Positions 41,806 to 46,964 of a DNA stretch of 46,964 nucleotides are shown here, in pieces. Every line of letters begins with the position of its first letter. Position 1 is the first letter of the stretch. Under the pieces are notes generated by a model. It had not been told where the DNA came from and did not search any database. It worked only from the letters and a program-made list of their open reading frames with translations. A program made the position numbers and the translations under genes. Source of the DNA: Caldifarciminota bacterium (GTDB lineage Bacteria; Hydrothermota; Tepidihabitantia; B3-TA06); NCBI GenBank assembly GCA_016934635.1, contig JAFGSK010000053.1:1-46964 (forward strand). The letters run 5' to 3'.

Positions 41806-42640
41806 TCAGCCTCTCAAACGGCATCTCGGCCATTGGTTTTCGGGAAAGCTTGCCGTCACCGAAGAAAACGATAACCGTAACCGCGTAAACCACCTGAACG
41901 ACCGTCTGAATCCAGAAGAATTCCTCAATAGGCACCCAGCCGAGTAGACCGATGATTACGCTTGAAGAGGTATTTATCGAAAAGTGGAATAAGGACGCCA
42001 TTGCCAGGCTACCTCTGGTGTTATTATATATCCATGTTAAGAGTACGGTCTCGGCAATGCAGGATACGGCAAATGGCACGAACGGCAGGTCGTACTGGGG
42101 AGTGCCTTCGAGAAACCACAAGGGCAGGTGCCAAAGTATCCAGATTACTCCAAGCACGACGCTTGCACCAAGAGCCCCAAGATGATGCTGTAACCTTGGG
42201 GTGGCAAAGGCCCGCCAGCCCGGTTCCTCGCCCATAGCCCCGGTTAAAACGTTCATGAGGAGCATCATGAAGATGGTTGGAGCGGTTGCGGCTGCCATCG
42301 GACCTGGTGCAGGTTTTCTCATTATAAAAAGATAGATGAACGCTGCAAGGAATGCTACGGCAAAAGGGGAGAGCGCTGCAGCGTACCAACCGATACCGAC
42401 CTTCCAGCGGCTCCATCCCCTGAACAGATCACCTGCACCCTTGCCTTTTTCTGCGATGAGTAAGGCTAACAAGGCGGCGATGGCGGGTCCCCACGATCCG
42501 ACGATGAAAAGAACCATGAATAAGGGCGAATCGGACTGGATGATACCGAGTTTACCAAGACCGACAAGTCCGTACATGATAACGAAGGCAAGTATAAAAT
42601 ATATTGACAGGGACAGGATGGAGTGTTTCCGGGTCATCAT
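41795..42640 (-). CDS. CPBP-family intramembrane metalloprotease
   Basis: This 281-aa multi-pass membrane protein has the CPBP (Abi/CAAX-protease) motifs: GEEPGWRAFATPRL with Glu138, Glu139 and Arg143, ILWHLPLWFLEG with His171, and a third motif in LFHFSINTSS. Members process prenylated proteins or peptides or help bacteriocin immunity. The start overlaps the stop of the NylB-like gene (ATGA). Confidence 0.9.
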   Translation of the reverse strand: MMTRKHSILSLSIYFILAFVIMYGLVGLGKLGIIQSDSPLFMVLFIVGSWGPAIAALLALLIAEKGKGAGDLFRGWSRWKVGIGWYAAALSPFAVAFLAAFIYLFIMRKPAPGPMAAATAPTIFMMLLMNVLTGAMGEEPGWRAFATPRLQHHLGALGASVVLGVIWILWHLPLWFLEGTPQYDLPFVPFAVSCIAETVLLTWIYNNTRGSLAMASLFHFSINTSSSVIIGLLGWVPIEEFFWIQTVVQVVYAVTVIVFFGDGKLSRKPMAEMPFERLNAD

Positions 42641-44172
42641 TCCCCCTTCAGTGTTCCTGAAAACATGACCGGAGCGCCTATCAAGGTCTTCTCGAAAAGC
42701 TCGACACCGACTGAGTCGGCGGTAAAGTGAAACGCTATCGTCCCCCTCTCGATAACGCCAAGGGTGCTGAAATCTATTGTGAACGTATCTGCTGACCAGA
42801 AACCCTTGAGCGCGACATCCTGACCCGCATATCTCGAATCGGCGGCAAAGCTCTCGCCCGTCGTTATGCGCGGAATCCCGTCGAGCCCTACAGGGAACCG
42901 GTTTTCGCTGTCGTTTACCGTGAGGGTGACGAAAGCCTCGTCTGAACCGTTCTCGAATTCGAGCTCGAGCGTCTTCCAGTCGACAAGGTTCGAATCCAGT
43001 AGCCAGGTTTTACCGGATACATCGTGAGCTATTTGAGGCAAGGCAGGAACAGGCTCTGGTGACGGCGGTCTTGCAACGTCTTTGATTCTATCCTGGAGTA
43101 AGGCAAATGCTTGGGGATTAGCCGGAAGCGAGCCTCGCCCCTTCTTTTTTATCGCCGGCAGTATGAATGAGCCCAGAATCTCCTCGTATCGCTCGGACTC
43201 CTCCGCTGTGTTGCCCGCAGTCGTTACAATCACCAGATCGAGTATGGGAGCCACGAATATCCGCTGGCCTCCCCTGCCGTCCGCGTGATAGGTGCCCAGC
43301 TTGTACGTCCACCACTGATAGCCGTAACCGTCTTCCGGACCGAAGTCTTTCGTATGATTGCGGGTAGCCTGGCGAACGTACTTGCGGGAGACTATCTGGC
43401 GATCGTCCCAGCGACCCTTGTTGAGCATCAGAAAACCTATTTTGGCCATGTCGTGCGGATTCATTCTCAAGTCACCCCAGCCGTGGCAGTAGCCCTGCGG
43501 GTCGCGTTGCCAAAAGAAGGTATCTATGCCCAGAGGTTCGAAGAGGCTCTTGCGGCAGAACTCCTCCTCGCTAATTCCGGTTGAATTCGCCACCAGCGCC
43601 CCGAGCAAGTGAGAGCCGCATGAATTGTAGTCGAAATAAGTTCCCGGGAGGTGTGTCACGGGAAGGTCGAGCGCGAACTGAACGTAGTCGGGGCTCTCTA
43701 GCATTCGCATAAGTGTAACCTCTGTGGGCACGTTCACGCATTCGAGCCCCGAGGTCATGGTAAGAAGGCGCCGGATGGTTATAGGTTCAGGATCCTCGTC
43801 CCTCACATTGAGGTCGTAATCGTGAAAGTATTCTATGAACGGATCGTTGAGGTTGGAAATCAATCCCTTATCCAGGGCGATTCCGATGAGGGTGGAGGTG
43901 ACGCTCTTGGTGCAGGATGCGATATCGTGCAGGGTGGAGGAGTCGAACGGCCAGAAGTACGCGTCGAATACCACGTACCCGTGGCGGATGATGGTCACCG
44001 AATGTATATTTAGTTCGTTCTCCTCGATATAGTCTATCAATCCTGCAAGAACCTCCGAATCCATGCCCTGCTCCTCAGGTATGGACGTACGCCAGCCGTC
44101 AGTAGGCCAGTAGTCGATTGCCGCACATCCGACGGTCAGTATCGCAAGACTGACGATGACACCCTTTTTCAT
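42637..44172 (-). CDS. Serine hydrolase lipoprotein, 6-aminohexanoate-dimer hydrolase-like
   Basis: This 511-aa protein has lipobox TVGC with Cys16. The catalytic SCTK (Ser86, Lys89) is followed by YNS in YFDYNSCGSHLLG, then GYGYQWWTY and the GRGGQ motif that marks the NylB-like branch of the class C beta-lactamase fold. About 120 C-terminal residues form an extra domain. I use ATG 44172, preceded by AAGGAGG; the frame to 44250 would start inside the promoter spacer region. It is not closely related to the hydrolase cluster at 28.6-34.5 kb. First gene of a three-gene operon. Confidence 0.88.
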   Translation of the reverse strand: MKKGVIVSLAILTVGCAAIDYWPTDGWRTSIPEEQGMDSEVLAGLIDYIEENELNIHSVTIIRHGYVVFDAYFWPFDSSTLHDIASCTKSVTSTLIGIALDKGLISNLNDPFIEYFHDYDLNVRDEDPEPITIRRLLTMTSGLECVNVPTEVTLMRMLESPDYVQFALDLPVTHLPGTYFDYNSCGSHLLGALVANSTGISEEEFCRKSLFEPLGIDTFFWQRDPQGYCHGWGDLRMNPHDMAKIGFLMLNKGRWDDRQIVSRKYVRQATRNHTKDFGPEDGYGYQWWTYKLGTYHADGRGGQRIFVAPILDLVIVTTAGNTAEESERYEEILGSFILPAIKKKGRGSLPANPQAFALLQDRIKDVARPPSPEPVPALPQIAHDVSGKTWLLDSNLVDWKTLELEFENGSDEAFVTLTVNDSENRFPVGLDGIPRITTGESFAADSRYAGQDVALKGFWSADTFTIDFSTLGVIERGTIAFHFTADSVGVELFEKTLIGAPVMFSGTLKGE

Positions 44173-44253
44173 CAATCCTCCTTGGCTGTTATCGAATACA
44201 TTGACGGAATTCGGCGCTTCAGGTTTCCGCTTGCCCTTGACTTTCTTCACCCC

Positions 44254-44281
44254 AGGATACGCGGCAGGGATTAATTGTCAA
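44254..44281 (-). promoter_or_regulatory. Promoter of the NylB-like operon
   Basis: On the minus strand TTGACA (44276-44281), a 16-bp spacer, TATCCT (44254-44259). It drives the hydrolase, CPBP and deaminase genes. Confidence 0.7.
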
Positions 44282-44366
44282 TTTAGCTCCTTTTTCCAAC
44301 ATATCCGTATCCTGAGAGGTAGCCGCCGGAGGCGGCACGAGTATCCGAAGGATATCCTTTATTTAT

Positions 44367-44650
44367 CCGCACCCTAAGAGGGTACGCTACAATCCAATGT
44401 TCCGCACCCTGAGAGGGTACGCTACAAACGTAGGGATATGCTCTCAGTTCACCGCACCCTGAGAGGGTACGCTACAAATTCCGCATCAATGTTCATCGCA
44501 CCCTGAGAGGGTACGCTACAAACGTAGGGACATGCTCTCAGCTTGTCCAGGATATCCGAAGGATATCCTTTGAATGTTCCGCACCCTGAGAGGGTGCGCT
44601 ACAATCCAATGTTCCGCACCCTGAGAGGGTACGCTACAAACGTAGGGACA
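44367..44650. repeat. Composite palindromic repeat array, left copy
   Basis: Six copies of a 26-bp unit (CCGCACCCTGAGAGGGTACG plus CTACAA) lie at 44367, 44402, 44452, 44496, 44579 and 44614. The core ACCCT-GAG-AGGGT is a hairpin. Between them recur TCCAATGTT (twice) and a second element starting ACGTAGGGACATGCTCTCAG (44428, 44522, 44640), in one case followed by GGATATCCGAAGGATATCC. A GCCGCC-GGA-GGCGGC hairpin lies at 44322-44336 just before. The intervening sequences repeat, so this is not CRISPR. Confidence 0.85.
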
Positions 44651-44701
44651 TGCCTTTAGACCCCTTTTTTGTATAGTAAAAAAGATCGCAGTCTGGATTT
44701 A

Positions 44702-44804
44702 GATGGAGAACATCCTCATCGTGCCCCTGTCGGATGCTCAGGGTGTCATCAAACTCAATGCAAAATGAAAAAATCAAATTGTAAATTTCAAAATTATACG
44801 GAAC
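44702..44804 (+). repeat. Duplicated upstream region, copy A
   Basis: Two blocks here recur before the next plus-strand gene: an imperfect 52-bp block (44702-44753, containing TGCTCAGGGTGTCAT) and an exact 18-bp block TTCAAAATTATACGGAAC (44787-44804). The promoter of the metalloprotease gene follows directly. Confidence 0.75.
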
Positions 44805-44808
44805 AACA

Positions 44809-44836
44809 TTGACATCACCATAATTCAACATAACAT
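44809..44836 (+). promoter_or_regulatory. Promoter of the M50B-like gene
   Basis: TTGACA (44809-44814), a 16-bp spacer and TAACAT (44831-44836), 24 nt before the ATG at 44861. Confidence 0.7.
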
Positions 44837-44860
44837 GAGTTCATAAACTAAGGAGTACCT

Positions 44861-45697
44861 ATGCACATGAACGGCCAGACCGCCAGTAATCCTGACCGCA
44901 ACCGTATACTAAAGGCAGTGCTTTTGTTCTTCCTGGCCTACATGTTCGGGGCGCTGTTCCACGACATCATCCACGAGTTCGGGCACGCCATCACCATCTG
45001 GGTGCAGGGCGGCACCATCACCGGGTTCTACTTCCATCCGTTCGATTCAAGCTACAACTTCAGTTCCGCTGTCGGCAACCACATGTTCCTGTACGCTGGC
45101 GGCGCCTTCATCGGCCTTCCCCTTACTATTATATTCATGGGGATTGCCCTCAGATACCGCTCTCCTCTCATGTTCCCGTTGATAACCGCCGGGGTGTACG
45201 GATTCATCAGTACCGGGGTGTGGATGATAAAGGCGGTCACTACACCCGGCATCGCCACCGACTACACTTACATGATAGGCCTGGGGTTCCCTGCGTTCGT
45301 GTTTCCCATCATCGGCGTCATCTACATCGCGTTCGGGATGCTAGCAAGGATTTTTTTCCTGCCCTTAGTAGGTATAGACTATGAAACCAGGTACGGTGCA
45401 CGTTTCACCGTCTACCTCGCAGGCATTATTCCCTGGTTCATCATACACTGGGTCTACAACATGGTGTTCCACGGTTACCCTGAATTGAGTTTTGTGAATC
45501 TGGTAATCCCCGTAATCGTCTACACCGCTCTGGAAACACTTATCTCCCTTCCCCTGCAGAGAAAGGTTAAGTTGTTCAAGCGCATCCCTGTCCAACAGGT
45601 CAAGCTCAGGCACTTCCTGATTATCGGTGCGGGAATCGTTATCTTGTACGCCGTTGTCATACTGGTCAACGCCTTCTTCTCAGGGACGCCGCAGTAA
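44861..45697 (+). CDS. M50B-like membrane metalloprotease with HEFGH motif
   Basis: This 278-aa integral membrane protein has about seven hydrophobic segments. The first ends in FHDIIHEFGHAITI, an HExxH zinc motif (His38, Glu39, His42) placed at a membrane helix as in site-2-type proteases. It is followed by VQGGTITGFYF and LYAGGAFIGLPLTI, the layout of the Peptidase_M50B-like group. A clear third zinc ligand (LDG-type) was not found, so activity is not certain. AAGGAG precedes the ATG. No substrate candidate is nearby. Confidence 0.75.
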   Translation: MHMNGQTASNPDRNRILKAVLLFFLAYMFGALFHDIIHEFGHAITIWVQGGTITGFYFHPFDSSYNFSSAVGNHMFLYAGGAFIGLPLTIIFMGIALRYRSPLMFPLITAGVYGFISTGVWMIKAVTTPGIATDYTYMIGLGFPAFVFPIIGVIYIAFGMLARIFFLPLVGIDYETRYGARFTVYLAGIIPWFIIHWVYNMVFHGYPELSFVNLVIPVIVYTALETLISLPLQRKVKLFKRIPVQQVKLRHFLIIGAGIVILYAVVILVNAFFSGTPQ

Positions 45698-45770
45698 AGG
45701 TCGGATTATTTATCCGCAGATGAACGCAGATTTTTTCCCAAGACTCCCTGTATCTTAAACGGTAGGGGTA

Positions 45771-45848
45771 ATGGAGGATACCCTCATTGTACCCCCGTCG
45801 GGTGCTCAGGGTGTCATTGAACCCGTGGAATTCAAAATTATACGGAAC
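45771..45848 (+). repeat. Duplicated upstream region, copy B
   Basis: Counterpart of 44702-44804: the 52-bp block (45771-45822) matches copy A at roughly four of five positions and the 18-bp block (45831-45848) is identical. An inverted partial copy of the array unit (CTCTCAGGGTGC, 45859-45870) follows. The gap 45698-45971 holds nothing else but the promoter. Confidence 0.75.
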
Positions 45849-45889
45849 TGAGTATATCCTCTCAGGGTGCATAAATGCTGAGGGTTACC

Positions 45890-45917
45890 TTGACAACTAC
45901 CGTACCCTCTCTATGAT
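45890..45917 (+). promoter_or_regulatory. Promoter of the glycosylase gene
   Basis: TTGACA (45890-45895), a 16-bp spacer and TATGAT (45912-45917), 54 nt before the ATG. Confidence 0.75.
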
Positions 45918-45971
45918 TGAAACCTGATAAACAAAGGGTGAACGGGTACCCTGTAATTCCAGGAGGATGAC

Positions 45972-46550
45972 ATGACAAAACAACGTTGCGGCTGGGTGGA
46001 TCTCGAGTATGAACTCTATGTTAAATATCACGACGAGGAATGGGGCGTGCCCGTTCACGACGACCGCAAACTCTTTGAGATGCTGATTCTTGAAGGGGCT
46101 CAGGCCGGGCTTTCATGGTCGACGGTCTTGAAGAAGAGAGAGAATTACCGCAAGGCCTTCGATAACTTCGATCCCAAAAAGGTCGCGGCATACGACGAGA
46201 ACAAAGTGGCGGAACTGATCGAGAACGAGGGCATCATCCGCAACCGCCTGAAAGTCAACTCGGCTATCAGGAACGCAAAGGTGGTGATCGAGATTCAAAA
46301 AGAATTCACGAGTTTTGATAAATATATCTGGGGATTCGTAGGTCACAAGCCGGTTCAAAACGAAATCACCACCCTTGCTGAGATCCCGGCCAAGACCGAG
46401 CTGTCCGACGAGATTTCAAAAAACCTGAAGAAGAGAGGAATGAACTTCGTCGGCTCGACCATCATTTACGCCTTCATGCAGTCTGTGGGGATGGTAAACG
46501 ATCACGAAGTCTCATGCTTCAGGTATTCAGAGGTTAAGAAGCTGATTTAA
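45972..46550 (+). CDS. tag: DNA-3-methyladenine glycosylase I
   Basis: This 192-aa protein matches Tag along its whole length. It starts QRCGWVDLEYELYVKYHDEEWG, has the catalytic-pocket segment LEGAQAGLSW with Glu41, and ends DHEVSCFRY. The zinc ligands of the family are all present (Cys6, His20, His178, Cys182). The enzyme removes 3-methyladenine from DNA to begin base excision repair. AGGAGG precedes the ATG. Flanked on both sides by palindromic repeat arrays. Confidence 0.95.
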   Translation: MTKQRCGWVDLEYELYVKYHDEEWGVPVHDDRKLFEMLILEGAQAGLSWSTVLKKRENYRKAFDNFDPKKVAAYDENKVAELIENEGIIRNRLKVNSAIRNAKVVIEIQKEFTSFDKYIWGFVGHKPVQNEITTLAEIPAKTELSDEISKNLKKRGMNFVGSTIIYAFMQSVGMVNDHEVSCFRYSEVKKLI

Positions 46551-46567
46551 TGTAGGACTTTTGTTCA

Positions 46568-46860
46568 CCGTACCCTGAGAGGGTACGCTACAAACGTAGG
46601 GACATTCTCTCAGCTTGTCCAGGGCATCCGAAGGATATCCTTTATTTATCCGCACCCTAAGAGGGTACGCTACAATCCGCCGCACATCAACGTAGGGACA
46701 TGCTCTCAGCTTGTCCAGGGTATCCGAAGGATATCCTTTATTTATCCGCACCTTGAGAGGGTACGCTACAATCCGCCGCGCATCAACGTAGGGACATGCT
46801 CTCAGCTTGTCCAGGATATCCGAAGGATATCCTTAATTTATCCGCAGAGGGTACGCTACA
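46568..46860. repeat. Composite palindromic repeat array, right copy
   Basis: Three complete 26-bp units (46568, 46650, 46746) and one truncated (46842) alternate with ACGTAGGGACAT elements at 46594, 46690 and 46786, giving an exact 96-bp period. Each period also holds a TATCCGAAGGATATCC palindrome. Same family and orientation as 44367-44650. Confidence 0.85.
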
Positions 46861-46873
46861 CCTCTGCGACGGT

Positions 46874-46964
46874 TCACCGGGGATTGTCCCGCTCGCTGTT
46901 GAAATTGGACAGCGGACCGTAGTTAATAGACGTAATCATATTACGCGGCACCTTCTTTGTCAAG
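46874..46964 (-). other. Window edge: possible partial frame or promoter
   Basis: A minus-strand frame of 29 codons (NMITSINYGPLSNFNSERD before a TGA) is open to the window edge. Alternatively the same segment is a promoter: TTGACA (46958-46963), 17 bp, TATGAT (46935-46940). TTGACAAAG could also be Leu-Thr-Lys codons. Not resolvable here. Confidence 0.25.

Noticed and set aside
46527..46751. Minus-strand frame with 32-residue repeats
   Set aside because: It starts inside the repeat array and overlaps the end of tag. The open frame follows from the 96-bp period; the left array has irregular spacing, so coding is not supported.
44367..46860. Possible CRISPR array
   Set aside because: Units of about 26 bp recur, but the intervening sequences are themselves repeated (TCCAATGTT, ACGTAGGGACAT elements) and of unequal length, and no cas gene is present.

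Overview
The window looks like a chromosomal segment of an uncultivated Gram-negative, probably anaerobic bacterium of the FCB type (candidate divisions such as WOR-3/Stahlbacteria, TA06 or Cloacimonadota would fit). This is an inference. It rests on several large secreted proteins that end in a Por/T9SS-like sorting tail (usually ...LTK), a C25 (gingipain-type) peptidase, flavodoxin-rich redox genes, C_GCAxxG_C_C and DUF3795 cysteine-rich proteins, and many lipoproteins. No rRNA, tRNA, CRISPR array, transposase or phage gene was recognised. Nearly everything from 220 to 44172 is on the minus strand; only three genes (24317-25276, 44861-45697, 45972-46550) are on the plus strand.

Layout, left to right. 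1-4.4 kb: a terminator-like hairpin, an alpha/beta-hydrolase lipoprotein, an operon of MFS transporter, small lipoprotein and alkyltransferase-like DNA repair protein, and a frameshifted stand-alone 2-oxoacid dehydrogenase acyltransferase. 4.5-6.9 kb: five flavodoxin-like genes in a row, four of them close paralogues. 7-9.5 kb: a secreted hypothetical and two paralogous membrane proteins with a duplicated beta domain. 9.5-17.5 kb: five secreted beta-propeller (SBBP-like) proteins with T9SS tails in two operons, each with a promoter and terminator. 17.6-20.7 kb: a DUF2461 protein and a C25 peptidase that also has a T9SS-like tail. 20.9-24.2 kb: an rRNA/tRNA methyltransferase of the SpoU family, four DUF3795 genes and a GyrI-like protein; the last two units share a promoter/operator architecture. 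24.3-28.4 kb: two acetyltransferases, a membrane hydrolase-like protein, a nitroreductase and a TPR-hydrolase fusion. 28.6-39.4 kb: a long, tightly packed, probably polycistronic block containing a duplicated module (C_GCAxxG_C_C protein, outer-membrane barrel-like protein, serine hydrolase lipoprotein), in which one module copy and one hydrolase are decaying. 39.7-44.2 kb: an epimerase with a zinc ribbon, a deaminase, a CPBP protease and a NylB-like hydrolase. 44.3-46.9 kb: two plus-strand genes (M50B-like membrane protease and DNA-3-methyladenine glycosylase) bracketed by composite palindromic repeats.

Two patterns cut across the window. First, a very regular promoter architecture is visible at more than ten places: TTGACA (or one mismatch), almost always exactly 16 bp, then a TAnnnT hexamer; it gives a usable operon map. 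Second, there is abundant recent duplication and decay: an in-frame TAA in a serine hydrolase, a homopolymer frameshift, a degenerated C_GCAxxG_C_C copy, and a relict sorting-signal tail between two propeller genes. All function calls are from reading motifs by eye; no database search was run.
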